Assembly (NCBI GenBank): GCA_965197555.1
Contig: OZ240213.1
Location: 124,001 to 188,000 of the forward strand
From: G965197555 sp965197555
GTDB taxonomy: Bacteria; Chloroflexota; Dehalococcoidia; Lucifugimonadales; UBA3495
Direction of reading: 5' to 3'
DNA: 64,000 nt
Part shown: positions 33,730-42,332 of the stretch, piece by piece
Numbering within the stretch: position 1 is the first letter of the stretch
How the letters are laid out: every line of letters starts with the position of its first letter
Position numbers and translations under genes: made by a program
The notes under the pieces: generated by a model
Database searches by the model: none
What the model was told of the DNA's origin: nothing
Seen by the model: the letters and a program-made list of their open reading frames with translations, nothing else

Positions 33730-34737
33730 TTGTTCCGAGACCGGGTCACAATAGTCGGTACCACCACGTGGGGCACCACTCTCAGCATAATGCTGGCGGA
33801 GAAGCGCATCCCGGTCACGATGTTGGCCAGGGGTCCCGAAGAAGCCGCTCACATCGAAATATCCCGAGAGAACCGGAGGGTCCTGCCAGGAATCCTCCTC
33901 CCCGATGGCCTGAACGTCGTCGCCGATATTGAGCAGGCCATCAGCCCGTCCGGGTTGGTGGTGTTCGCTGTGCCTTCTCACCGGTTGAGAGAGAACGCGG
34001 CGGCGGTTCGCGCGGCCCTTTCCCGGGACGCATGTGTGGTCAGCGCTACCAAGGGCTTGGAGTTGGACACCGGCAAGCGGATGAGCCAGGTCCTTGATGA
34101 GGAGCTTCCCAGCCACGTTCGGCCAGGCATCTGCGTCCTGTCCGGCCCTAACCTGGCCAAAGAGATCCTTCAAGGAAAATTTTCAGCCACAGTGGTGGCA
34201 GGGTGTCAGGAAGGCAGGGCTGAATACGCTCAGTCCGCCCTGATGTCTTCCTCTTTCCGGGTCTACACCAGCGACGACGTGATTGGTGTGGAGTTGGGCG
34301 GGGCATTGAAAAATATCATTGCCCTTGGCGCCGGGATCGCCGACGGTCTCAACATCGGGGACAACGGCAAAGCTACTTTTATTACCCGGGGCCTGGCCGA
34401 AATCACCCGGCTGGGCATCGCCGCTGGCGCGCAGCCCCAGACCTTCGCGGGGCTGGCGGGCCTGGGGGACCTAATGGCCACCTGCTCCAGCCCCCTCAGC
34501 CGCAATCATTCCGTTGGTGAGCAATTGGCCCAAGGCAAGTCCTGGCCCGAAATCCAAAAGTCCATGTCCAACGTCGCAGAGGGGGTTAATACTACTGTGG
34601 CAGCCCTCAAGATGGCCGCCGAGCTAAGGGTGGACATGCCGATTACCCAGGTCACCTACAAAGTGCTGTTCGAAGGGCTGTCGCCCCAAGAGGCCGCCGT
34701 GGAGTTGATGGAACGCCCGGCCCGCTCCGAGTGGTGA
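33730..34737 (+). CDS. gpsA: NAD(P)-dependent glycerol-3-phosphate dehydrogenase
   Basis: A 335-residue enzyme that reduces dihydroxyacetone phosphate to glycerol-3-phosphate for PlsY. Visible motifs are VFAVPSHRLRE, SATKGLELDTGKRMSQ, VLSGPNLAKEI, VELGGALKNIIALGAGIADGL with the catalytic Lys, and FAGLAGLGDLMATCSSPLSRN. The C-terminal VAEGVNTTVAA and DMPIT complete it. The N-terminal nucleotide motif, normally GAGSWGTALA, reads GTTTWGTTLS and has lost two glycines or small residues, while the Trp-Gly-Thr core is kept. A TTG start at 33730 with AGGAGA upstream is used. It follows plsY after 194 bases. Confidence 0.94.
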   Translation: MFRDRVTIVGTTTWGTTLSIMLAEKRIPVTMLARGPEEAAHIEISRENRRVLPGILLPDGLNVVADIEQAISPSGLVVFAVPSHRLRENAAAVRAALSRDACVVSATKGLELDTGKRMSQVLDEELPSHVRPGICVLSGPNLAKEILQGKFSATVVAGCQEGRAEYAQSALMSSSFRVYTSDDVIGVELGGALKNIIALGAGIADGLNIGDNGKATFITRGLAEITRLGIAAGAQPQTFAGLAGLGDLMATCSSPLSRNHSVGEQLAQGKSWPEIQKSMSNVAEGVNTTVAALKMAAELRVDMPITQVTYKVLFEGLSPQEAAVELMERPARSEW

Positions 34738-34761
34738 CCCAATTGCGCAACTCCTGGGTGA

Positions 34762-35184
34762 TTACCTAAGAGCCCCCAGGCTTAATTGGGGTACCTTCTC
34801 CAATAGCCACCGGGCCAACACCAGCCGGTGACACGGCAGGCCTGAACGCTCAAAACACAACAGGGTGATGTCGCCGGAGATTGGTAACTTATCCACCCAG
34901 GACCGGAACTCTTCGGATTCCTCGTATTGGGAGTCCAAGTAAATCCGGTACTCAAGACCCAGGCGCTCGAAATCTATTTCTCGACTACGGTAGCGCCGCA
35001 GCAGACCAAGGGCAGGGTAGGCTGAAGGCAAAGTACACCATTGGGTGCGTCTACCCCGCGGATGCCCCCGGGAGACCCGGTAACGTTCTCCTTCCCAATC
35101 GTCTTCTGCGTAAAAGCTAGCGGTATAGAGCATAGCTGAATCCTTTGCCATGGATGTCCCAGCGGCTTGCGGCGCCGTTGTCAT
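34762..35184 (-). CDS. DUF488-family protein
   Basis: A 140-residue protein. MLYTASFYAEDDWEGERYRVSRGHPRG at the N-terminus and ITLLCFERSGLPCHRLVLARWLLE at the C-terminus are the DUF488 signature, with a CFE...CHR pair. The function of the family is unknown; conserved Cys and His suggest a nucleic-acid or metal role. It starts 12 bases after the flippase gene ends and is the last gene of a four-gene minus-strand run with thrC and ispH. The true start may be the internal ATG after residue 11 or 17. Confidence 0.75.
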   Translation of the reverse strand: MTTAPQAAGTSMAKDSAMLYTASFYAEDDWEGERYRVSRGHPRGRRTQWCTLPSAYPALGLLRRYRSREIDFERLGLEYRIYLDSQYEESEEFRSWVDKLPISGDITLLCFERSGLPCHRLVLARWLLEKVPQLSLGALR

Positions 35185-35196
35185 CTAGCGCCGCCT

Positions 35197-36237
35197 CTAC
35201 CCGCGTTGGTCTTCAACCACACCGGGGTACTGCGAGGCCGGATGATGCCTTCGGAGCAACTGCCTCCATAAGAAGATCAGCCCACCCACGAATATGATGC
35301 TTACGTAGCTAATGGAGCGGTCAACAAGCACCAAAGCCGCGGCGCCGCTGACAGTGAGAGCGGATAAACGAACCGTCAGCCCTGCTACACCAGACTCCAC
35401 CGCCCCGAATCCACCCGGCGTCGGGACCAAGGTCAGCAAAGAATTGGCCAACGTTAGGAAAATCACCGTCGATACGCCCAGATCAAAGTCTAATGCTTTA
35501 ACCACCAGATACAAGCGGGCTACCTCTGCCAACCAACCAAGCAAGCCCCATAGGGTGACCGGCAGTATTCGCTGGAAGCTTCCGACCGTGCCCTCGTGGA
35601 ACCGCAGGTAGATTCCGGATATCCACTCGGGCAACCTGCCTAGTGCCCACCCCCTGCCCCAAGCCATGACGGCCAGCAGCAGCAGAAGCAGTATTACCAA
35701 CGCGACCGCTACACCCAATACGGTCCACACGGGACCACCGTTGCCTTTTACCAGGAACGGGACCGCGGCCACTAAGAGCAACACCACAAGAAGAGCGTCC
35801 AGGGTGCGCTCGGCCAAGATGGTCCCTATAGCGCTGGAGAAAGAAGCCCGTTGCTCCTCCTTGTACAAATAGGCCCGATAAGCGTCTCCCAGACGGAGCC
35901 AGCCAACAGCATTGACGAACCAACCAAGAAAGACCAGTTGACTACAATAAAGGGTTCCGGGAACGCTCCCGCTTCGGCCCAGCGAGTTCTGGAGCAAGAG
36001 CCGCCACCTGGCTCCCCGGAACAGGAAGTTGCTATAGTGGACGCCTACCGCCGCTGTGAGAAACCAAGGGTTGGACTCCCGGACCAAACTCCAGGCAGTG
36101 TGCAGATCAACGTCGAAGCGCGTGACAAGAAAAACCAGGAAGGCAACCGCTAAGGCCAGGGTAACGAGGGCGGGAAGAGAGAAAACCCGGCGTTTGAGAT
36201 CCACCGAGTCCTCGACAGAGCGGCCCGGACGGACCAT
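35197..36237 (-). CDS. Flippase-like (UPF0104/lysylphosphatidylglycerol synthase TM) protein
   Basis: A 346-residue integral membrane protein. The segments FRGARWRLLL, FLGWFVNAVGWLRLGDAYRAYLYKE, LAERTLDALLVVLLL and LANSLLTLVPTPGGFGAVESGVAG are the hallmark sequences of UPF0104/AglD-like proteins, with eight or more hydrophobic helices. Members move or flip lipids, or form the membrane part of lysylphosphatidylglycerol synthase; no synthetase domain is attached here. It lies 40 bases after ispH and 12 bases before the DUF488 gene in one minus-strand operon. Residues 1-19 are polar and may be excluded if translation starts later. Confidence 0.85.
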   Translation of the reverse strand: MVRPGRSVEDSVDLKRRVFSLPALVTLALAVAFLVFLVTRFDVDLHTAWSLVRESNPWFLTAAVGVHYSNFLFRGARWRLLLQNSLGRSGSVPGTLYCSQLVFLGWFVNAVGWLRLGDAYRAYLYKEEQRASFSSAIGTILAERTLDALLVVLLLVAAVPFLVKGNGGPVWTVLGVAVALVILLLLLLAVMAWGRGWALGRLPEWISGIYLRFHEGTVGSFQRILPVTLWGLLGWLAEVARLYLVVKALDFDLGVSTVIFLTLANSLLTLVPTPGGFGAVESGVAGLTVRLSALTVSGAAALVLVDRSISYVSIIFVGGLIFLWRQLLRRHHPASQYPGVVEDQRG

Positions 36238-36277
36238 TACCGGTGAGGTAGGTCAGCCAGCCGGGGTACGCTCACGG

Positions 36278-37183
36278 TTAACGTAGCTCCTTCGGCAACG
36301 TGAAAGTGACGTCCTCCTCCACACCGCCCAGCAAGGTAACCTTTTCTGGTTCCAGGGCTTCAACGACGCTTTCAACCAGCACCTCTGGAGTAGAAGCCCC
36401 TGATGTTATTCCGACTTTATGTTTACCATCCAGCCAGCCATAGTCTATCTCTTCGGGACCGTTAATCAGATAAGATGGCACTCCTTGCGCTGCTGCAACC
36501 TCTCTCAAACGATTGCAGTTGGAACTGTTGGGAGCGCCAATTACCAAAACCAATTCCACCGTTTCGGCCATCTTCGTGACGGCCAATTGGCGGTTGGTCG
36601 TCGCGTAACAAATGTCATTGCGCACCAGCGCTTGAGGGAAACGCTCCTGTATCGCGTTGATCGCGTCGGCGGTGTCGCCGACGGACAGTGTGGTCTGAGT
36701 CAGTACAGCAACTTGCTCCTTGTCGTCCCAGTCAGGCAACTGGGAGTCCGAGGTGTCATCAAACAGAGTCATTCCCACCTGGCCCATGGTCCCTTCTACT
36801 TCCTGGTGTCCCCGGTGGCCCACCAATAGGATTTTTCTACCTTCCTTATGGTACTTCTTGGCCTCGTTGTGCACCCGGGTGACCAGCGGGCAAACAGCGT
36901 CGATTACTCGCAGGTTGCGCTCCTCCGCTTGCTGAAAGTCTTCCGGAGGTGACCCGTGGGCGGAGAATACAACCAACGAGCCCGGAGGCACTTGGTCCAC
37001 GGTGTCCACGGTGATCGCTCCCTTTCGCTCCAGGGCGGCAACCACATGGGGATTGTGCACAATCTGGTGTTTGACGTACACCGGGGCGCCAAACCTTTGG
37101 AGGCAAAGGTCTACAACCTCGATTGCCCGTACCACTCCGGCGCAAAATCCTCTTGGGGCACTGAGAAAAACTTCCAAGTCCAC
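36278..37183 (-). CDS. ispH: 4-hydroxy-3-methylbut-2-enyl diphosphate reductase
   Basis: A 301-residue Fe-S enzyme, the last step of the MEP isoprenoid pathway, making IPP and DMAPP. The three cluster Cys are in RGFCAGVVRAIE (residue 14), VIDAVCPLVTRVH (near 98) and NDICYATTNRQ (near 193). VKHQIVHNPHVV, GHRGHQEVEGTMGQ, VLTQTTLS, GAPNSSNCNRLREVA and GITSGASTPEVLV are all in place. GTGGACTTGG-type context with AGGAGG upstream gives the ATG. It is followed by a flippase gene and preceded by thrC, 20 bases away, in one operon. Confidence 0.97.
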   Translation of the reverse strand: MDLEVFLSAPRGFCAGVVRAIEVVDLCLQRFGAPVYVKHQIVHNPHVVAALERKGAITVDTVDQVPPGSLVVFSAHGSPPEDFQQAEERNLRVIDAVCPLVTRVHNEAKKYHKEGRKILLVGHRGHQEVEGTMGQVGMTLFDDTSDSQLPDWDDKEQVAVLTQTTLSVGDTADAINAIQERFPQALVRNDICYATTNRQLAVTKMAETVELVLVIGAPNSSNCNRLREVAAAQGVPSYLINGPEEIDYGWLDGKHKVGITSGASTPEVLVESVVEALEPEKVTLLGGVEEDVTFTLPKELR

Positions 37184-37203
37184 TCCTCCTGGTACCAGAC
37201 TGG

Positions 37204-38394
37204 TTAAGCCACAGCGGAAGCGGGCTCAATCAGGTGAAAGTATTTATAACCGGAGCCTGTGTTGAGCAAAACTATGGTGTCGTCGGCGTGCAAGACCCCC
37301 TCATTGAGCAAACGCTTGAGCCCCACCAGCGTAGCCGCGCCTTCCGGGCAAGCGATGATTCCTTCCGTGGCCGCCATCTCGTGCATTGCCGCTACCATCT
37401 CCTGGTCTTCCACGGCCAACGCTGTGCCTCCGGTCTCCCTGATGGCGCTGAGAATCAGATAGTCGGCGAAGGGGTGGGGCACCCGAAGCCCGTCGGCGAC
37501 AGTGGTGGCTTGAGGCCAGGGCTCCACCACCGGCTGGCCATCATGGAATGCCTTGACCACCGGCTGGCACCCGGAGGACTGCACCGCTATGAACTTGGGA
37601 AGCCGTCCCTGCACCCAGCCCAGCTCTTGTAGCTCTTGAAAGCCCTTGTGCATTCCTATAATGCCGGTGCCTCCCCCAGTGGGGTACACGATGGCGTCGG
37701 GCAACCGCCAATCAAGTTGCATCGCGATTTCCAGACCCATCGTCTTCTTGCCTTCGGCCCGGTAAGGCTCCTTGAGCGTTGAGAGATCAAAAAGTCCCTG
37801 CTCTTCAGCCACCGCCACTGCCCTCCGTCCTGCATCACCTATGAGCCCGTCCACCAGGTTAAGCTCGGCTCCCGCCAAAGAACTCTCTATTTTGTTGGAT
37901 TCGGGCGCGTCCTGCGGCATGAAGACGCGGACCGGGAGCCCGCTGCGCGCGCCGTAAGCGGCGGCCGCTCCCGCAGCGTTTCCAGCCGAAGGCATGGTGA
38001 ATCCGGGGGCCCCCAGCTCTTTCGCCTTGGATATCGCTGCAGCAATGCCCCGGGCTTTGAACGTACCGGTCGGATTCATTCCTTCATCTTTAACGAGCAG
38101 TCGGCGCACCCCCAGCAGGCGGCCCAGGTTCCCAGCCTCCAACAGCGGTGTCCCCCCTTCACCCAGGGAAACAATATTGGCCGGGTCTTGGACAGGCAGC
38201 AACTCGGCGAACCGCCACATGTCGCTCCTTCTCCGGCTCAATTCATCTCGGTCTACCTCGCCGCGCAGCCTGGCCAACTGGTACCGAGCAAACAAGACCT
38301 TGCCGCAGCAATCGCTCACGTTGGCCAAGGTATTGCTAGGATAGGTCCTACCGCATTGAGTACATTCCAAGTGGTCTAGATAGCTGGATACCAC
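37204..38394 (-). CDS. thrC: Threonine synthase
   Basis: A 396-residue PLP enzyme converting O-phosphohomoserine to threonine. An N-terminal zinc ribbon (LECTQCGRTY...DCCGKVLF) marks the archaeal/Chloroflexi-type class. The PLP lysine lies in PTGTFKARGIAAAISKA near residue 110, and the phosphate loop is YPTGGGTGIIGMHKGF. FTMPSAGNAAGAAAAYGARSGLPVRVFMPQDAP is the Asn-binding block. SEGAA-type EGAATLVGL and NTGSGYKY end the protein. It is the first gene of the thrC-ispH-flippase-DUF488 operon. Confidence 0.95.
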   Translation of the reverse strand: MVSSYLDHLECTQCGRTYPSNTLANVSDCCGKVLFARYQLARLRGEVDRDELSRRRSDMWRFAELLPVQDPANIVSLGEGGTPLLEAGNLGRLLGVRRLLVKDEGMNPTGTFKARGIAAAISKAKELGAPGFTMPSAGNAAGAAAAYGARSGLPVRVFMPQDAPESNKIESSLAGAELNLVDGLIGDAGRRAVAVAEEQGLFDLSTLKEPYRAEGKKTMGLEIAMQLDWRLPDAIVYPTGGGTGIIGMHKGFQELQELGWVQGRLPKFIAVQSSGCQPVVKAFHDGQPVVEPWPQATTVADGLRVPHPFADYLILSAIRETGGTALAVEDQEMVAAMHEMAATEGIIACPEGAATLVGLKRLLNEGVLHADDTIVLLNTGSGYKYFHLIEPASAVA

Positions 38395-38802
38395 GGGGCC
38401 TCCTTCGGATCTCTTGAAGGGATTTTTCAGGAAGGATGGCTGCCTTCCGTCTGCGCTATTGAGAGAATATCATAACTTACGCAATTCCTGTATGGTACGA
38501 AAGACCGACAGCCTGTCTTTTAGCAAATCGGGGCTGCCGGGCCAGCGGCCCTATGCTATAATCAACTCTCCCAACGCCCGGCCGGAATGCAGGCCACGCC
38601 TGAGACGGCGTTGCTCATAGTATTTGGGGACGGATGAGACTATGCGGATTAGGGGTGGTGGAGTAGGTGATTCATAGAAGAGACCGAAGAGCCGCTGTGC
38701 CAAGACGCAGCCGATAATCGCATATCCACCCACCAGTTAGGGTCAGGCGCCAGAAATCTCTAGAATTCCAGGGTTCCAGATACTGGTACGCAAGGGGCCA
38801 AG
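38395..38802. promoter_or_regulatory. Divergent thrC/prs intergenic region
   Basis: The thrC side has no clear signal beyond a GGAGG-type site. On the plus strand an extended -10 (TGC-TATAAT, 38554-38562) gives prs a leader of about 235 bases. That leader contains CAACGCC paired with GGCGTTG (about 38573-38614) and an internal GGCC-GGCC hairpin. I do not recognise it as a known riboswitch. Confidence 0.45.
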
Positions 38803-39753
38803 ATGGTTGCGGTAGTTGACGAGCTAAAAGTATTCACTGGCAACGCCCACCGCCAGCTAGCTGAGGATGTATGCAGGTACCTGGACATTCCGCTGGGGCA
38901 GGCTGAAACATTCAAGTTCACCAACGATAACACCTTCGTCCGCATTCAAGAAAACGTACGCCAGAGGGACGTTTTCATCATTCAACCCACTTGTTACCCG
39001 GTTAATGACAACTTGATGGAATTGCTCATCATGATCGATGCTTGCAAGAGAGCTTCGGCGGGGAGAATTACTGCGGTTGTCCCTTATTACGGCTATGGTC
39101 GAACCGACAAAAAAGACCAGCCCCGGGTCCCCATCACCGCTAGGCTGGTGGCCGATTTGTTGTCCGCCGCCGGCGCCGACCGATTATTGACCGTAGACTT
39201 GCACGCCGGCCAGATCCAGGGCTTCTTCAATATCCCGGTGGACGAGCTGACTGCTCTCCCGATCATGACCGACTATTTTAAGGCCAAAGAGATCTCGGAC
39301 TTGGTCGTGGTAGCTGTGGACATTGGTATCAGTAAGAAGGCCCGGGATGTCGCGGAACGGCTGCACGCCCCTTTGGCGATAATCGAGAAGCGGCGATTCG
39401 GTAATGGACAGCATACCGAGATCATGAACGTGATCGGCGATGTCGAAGGTAAGATTGCACTGACTTTTGATGATGAAATCGACACCGGGGGAACTGTGGT
39501 CAACGCGGCCCATGCCTTGGCGGACCATGGAGTAAAAGAGGTCTTTTGCTGCGTCACCCACCCCGTGCTGTCCCGACAGGCGCCGGACCTCATCGCCCAA
39601 AGCAATTTTCGCGAGGTAGTGGTAGCCGATACCATCCCCTTGTCGGAGGACAAACTCAACGGCAAGATGACCGTTCTTTCGGTCGCGCCTCTGCTGGGAG
39701 AGGCCATTTTCCGCATCCACAAAGGGCTCTCAGTAGGGGAAATGTTCAACTAG
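38803..39753 (+). CDS. prs: Ribose-phosphate pyrophosphokinase (PRPP synthetase)
   Basis: A 316-residue enzyme making PRPP from ribose-5-phosphate and ATP. Family blocks are DELKVFTGNAHRQLAEDVCRYL, FTNDNTFVRIQENVRQRDVFIIQPTCYPVNDNLMELLIMIDACKRASAGRITAVVPYYGYGRTDKKDQPR (flexible loop). DLHAGQIQGFFNIPVDEL is the flag region and LTFDDEIDTGGTVVNAA the PRPP loop, where the usual DDxxDTGGT is DDEIDTGGT. Cofactor Arg and His residues are in place. It supplies PRPP for the hpt salvage reaction and histidine and nucleotide synthesis. It is followed by an amidohydrolase after 160 bases. Confidence 0.97.
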   Translation: MVAVVDELKVFTGNAHRQLAEDVCRYLDIPLGQAETFKFTNDNTFVRIQENVRQRDVFIIQPTCYPVNDNLMELLIMIDACKRASAGRITAVVPYYGYGRTDKKDQPRVPITARLVADLLSAAGADRLLTVDLHAGQIQGFFNIPVDELTALPIMTDYFKAKEISDLVVVAVDIGISKKARDVAERLHAPLAIIEKRRFGNGQHTEIMNVIGDVEGKIALTFDDEIDTGGTVVNAAHALADHGVKEVFCCVTHPVLSRQAPDLIAQSNFREVVVADTIPLSEDKLNGKMTVLSVAPLLGEAIFRIHKGLSVGEMFN

Positions 39754-39913
39754 CTGCCCGTTACTCGATTGGGCAGCTACCCAAAACCGTCGATAAGCTC
39801 GACCGGACAGTTGCTACGGTTCAATTTGGCCCCGACCGCGTTACTCTCCCTGCTGCTTGAGCCCGGCCTGACTGGCAACCATATATGAAGCAGAACAGGA
39901 GGCCTGATTCGAC

Positions 39914-41089
39914 ATGATCGATCTGCTGATAAAAGGCGGCACCGTAATCGATCCATCTCAAGAGATTCATGGCATTCGTGACGTTGCGGTGGAAGGCGGC
40001 AAAATCTCTCAAGTCGCTGAGAACATTCCGACGATCGAGGCGCGTCGGGTCCTGGAAGTCTCAGGCAAATTGGTAACGCCGGGACTCATTGATCTACATA
40101 CCCACGTCTACGACTCGGTGAACGCCAACGGAGTGGAGGCCGACATCGGCGGTGTCAGGGCGGGGGTCACAACCATGGTGGACGCCGGCAGTGCCGGATG
40201 CGACACTTTTGGCGGTTTCCCGCGCCACATTATCCCCAATAATGACACCGAGGTGATTTGCTTTCTTCACATATGCCGCACCGGACTAGCAACCAACCCC
40301 GACATTTTCAGCAGGGAAAGCATTGACTTGGACAGGACCATCGAGGTGGCCACGGAAAACCGCGACATTATCTCCGGTATCAAAGCCCGCATGGTGTCCC
40401 CAGCACTGGAGATCATGGGAATGGAGATGCCCCGGCTGGCCAAAAGGGCCGCCAACGAAGCCGGAATCAAGCTAATGGTGCACATCGGCGATACCCTCAA
40501 ACGGTACGACCCGAACATCATACGGGAGTTGCTCCCCATCATGGACGCGGGTGACATAGTTACCCACTTCTTCACTGCCAACCCTGGCGGGGTGCTCGAC
40601 AACGACGGCAAGCTGGTACCCGAGGCCAAAGATGCCCATGAACGAGGCGTGTGGTTGGACACTGCGCACGGCCGAATGAATTTTAGCTTTGACATTGGGG
40701 AGCGGGTATTGGACCAAGGTTTAACGCCCCATTGCATCAGCACCGACCTGACCTTGCCGGGTCGCTTGAACACGGTCCATAGCATGACAGAGATGATGAC
40801 CAGGTTCCTGGCCATGGGATTCACCTTGGACCAAGTGGTTACCATGTCCACCTTGAACCCGGCCACAGCGGTGGGGGTCGAGGACCGCCTCGGCACGTTA
40901 CAAGTAGGTCACCAGGCCGACATATCAATCCTGGACATGGTGGAGGGCGACTGGGTGCTCCACGACGTGGTGGGAGGCTCTCGGCGGTCCGACAAAGCAG
41001 TGGTACCGGTGCTGACGGTCAAACAGGGTCAAGTTTTTGAGGCGGGTTGGGGCCCGAGGCCCTGGGGATGGGAGCCGGACCCGGCTTAG
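39914..41089 (+). CDS. Amidohydrolase/deacetylase-family metallohydrolase
   Basis: A 391-residue amidohydrolase. DLLIKGGTVIDPSQEIHGIRDVAVEGGKI is the N-terminal beta-sandwich, GLIDLHTHVYDSVN (about 57-70) the HxH metal site, and GIKARMVSPALEIMG the strand bearing the (often carboxylated) Lys. KLMVHIGDT and DIVTHFFTANPGG provide two more His, and CISTDLTLPGRL the Asp. The order matches the EF_0837/AHA_3915 deacetylase-like branch. It is distinct from the D-aminoacylase at 6152. The substrate is unknown, an N-acylated or cyclic amide compound. AGGAGG precedes ATG 39914. Confidence 0.85.
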   Translation: MIDLLIKGGTVIDPSQEIHGIRDVAVEGGKISQVAENIPTIEARRVLEVSGKLVTPGLIDLHTHVYDSVNANGVEADIGGVRAGVTTMVDAGSAGCDTFGGFPRHIIPNNDTEVICFLHICRTGLATNPDIFSRESIDLDRTIEVATENRDIISGIKARMVSPALEIMGMEMPRLAKRAANEAGIKLMVHIGDTLKRYDPNIIRELLPIMDAGDIVTHFFTANPGGVLDNDGKLVPEAKDAHERGVWLDTAHGRMNFSFDIGERVLDQGLTPHCISTDLTLPGRLNTVHSMTEMMTRFLAMGFTLDQVVTMSTLNPATAVGVEDRLGTLQVGHQADISILDMVEGDWVLHDVVGGSRRSDKAVVPVLTVKQGQVFEAGWGPRPWGWEPDPA

Positions 41090-41285
41090 TCACCGAAGGT
41101 GAGGCTTGAGCTCGGGAGCTGTCTGAGCAATACCACGACGAAATACGATACGGTCAGATGGCGGTGAGTGACCCCTGATGGTAACAATCACTTACAGGCC
41201 AGGTAACCTCGACTTCGCGCATTCTGTCCATCGAGAGCTCCACCAGTCAGCAGGGTTATGTTCGTGACGTGCTACTCTTGGGCAT

Positions 41286-41468
41286 TTACCATTTGGATGT
41301 AACGCCCACCGACCGGTGGGCTCGCCTAGTGACATACTCAGGATCGAGATTCCCCAAGGCGCACCAATACCGGCCATCGGTCGTTAGCGGATATTCCCAG
41401 TCCTCCTTGTCCAGTCCCGACCGGATCACAGCAGCGACTAATCCCAGGTACCCTCTTCTCAAATCCAT
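41286..41468 (-). CDS. Short hypothetical protein
   Basis: A 60-residue frame beginning MDLRRGYLGLVAAVIRSGLDKEDWEYPLTTDG, with DGRYWCALGNLDPEYV following. The ATG at 41468 has GAGGGGG 6 bases upstream, much better than the longer start at 41555. It has Trp- and Tyr-rich character and no recognised domain. It is on the same strand as the wHTH pair at 41674-42332 but 205 bases downstream of them. It may be a lineage-specific small protein. Confidence 0.5.
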   Translation of the reverse strand: MDLRRGYLGLVAAVIRSGLDKEDWEYPLTTDGRYWCALGNLDPEYVTRRAHRSVGVTSKW

Positions 41469-41673
41469 ATGACCCCCTCTTGGCCGTCCACCGGCCGGAC
41501 CTGGGTTTGTGGTTAGGTCCACATGGGTCCCAAGCGTAGCACCTTCAGTCAACATCAGAAGATATGCCCACTACTCCTCCAACCACCAACCCGGCGGTGG
41601 CTGGCCTTATGCTCAATACCGCGATGACCTATTGAATGCGGAAACACTGCTGGCTGTTCAAGGGAGTCTTAAA

Positions 41674-42012
41674 CTAGACCGCTGGGCGCCGATCAGTCAA
41701 GTAGACCGGTCCGTCCATTTCAATGCGGCCTTCAAATCGAAGTGCTCCGCGCTCTCCGCCCTCTTGCAAGTCGCGATACTTTAGCTTGGACCCTTGGACT
41801 TTGGAAGACAGGGAGGGATCGAAGATCCTAATCATTCGGACCCGTCGTCCCGCATATTTCCCATTCATCCCGAGGACACGGAGCTTAGCCAACGATTCAG
41901 GGCCTAGATGAAATTCGGAGATCAAGATATCGCGAATGGTCTTGGTCAACCCAGACTTTGAGTCTTTCCAGAACAAGAAATTCACAGTCTGCCATCCTTT
42001 GTCATTCCACAA
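41674..42012 (-). CDS. Conserved-looking hypothetical protein
   Basis: A 112-residue protein of the form WNDKGWQTVNFLFWKDSKSGLTKTIRDILISEFHLGPESLAKLRVLGMNGKYAGRRVRMIRIFDPSL, ending GALRFEGRIEMDGPVYLTDRRP. It is rich in basic residues and beta strands and looks like a genuine coding frame, but I can name no family. The start appears to be TTG 42012 with GGAGA close upstream. It begins 20 bases after the wHTH gene ends, so both probably share a transcript. It may be a substrate or partner of that regulator; no function is claimed. Confidence 0.55.
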   Translation of the reverse strand: MWNDKGWQTVNFLFWKDSKSGLTKTIRDILISEFHLGPESLAKLRVLGMNGKYAGRRVRMIRIFDPSLSSKVQGSKLKYRDLQEGGERGALRFEGRIEMDGPVYLTDRRPAV

Positions 42013-42032
42013 ATTCTCCGGGGATATGGAGA

Positions 42033-42332
42033 TCAGCTACCCGCACCAAACTCTACGGGTCTGATGCCTAGAATATCTAGCAAATCGCCCACAGCTACAT
42101 CCTTCAAGATCGATCCTGGAAGGGGTAGGTCTTGATTCACCGAGTACGAATTGGCCCGCCCATTACGGGTGCGCTTTACATATCCCCCCGAGTCCAAGTC
42201 GGCAACAATTCTTAGCACAGCTCTTTCCGTAATACCGAGCTCAAGAGCGATCTCTCTGGCTGTGATAGCCGGCCTTTGGGACACGATGATTAGCACGGCT
42301 CCGTGGTTGGTCAAAAAGTTCCACGAGGCCAT
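42033..42332 (-). CDS. Winged helix-turn-helix transcriptional regulator
   Basis: A 99-residue MarR/IclR-like DNA-binding protein. WNFLTNHGAVLIIVSQRPAITAREIALELGITERAVLRIVADLDSGGYVKRTRNGRANSYSVNQDLPLP is a complete winged helix. TAREIALELGITERAVLRIV is the recognition pair and RNGRANSYSV the wing. This architecture is common as a single-domain regulator in Chloroflexota. Immediately upstream is an AT-rich stretch with TTATCATG (42354) and its inverse CATGATAA (42400), a candidate self-operator. It heads a short operon with the gene at 41674. Confidence 0.8.
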   Translation of the reverse strand: MASWNFLTNHGAVLIIVSQRPAITAREIALELGITERAVLRIVADLDSGGYVKRTRNGRANSYSVNQDLPLPGSILKDVAVGDLLDILGIRPVEFGAGS

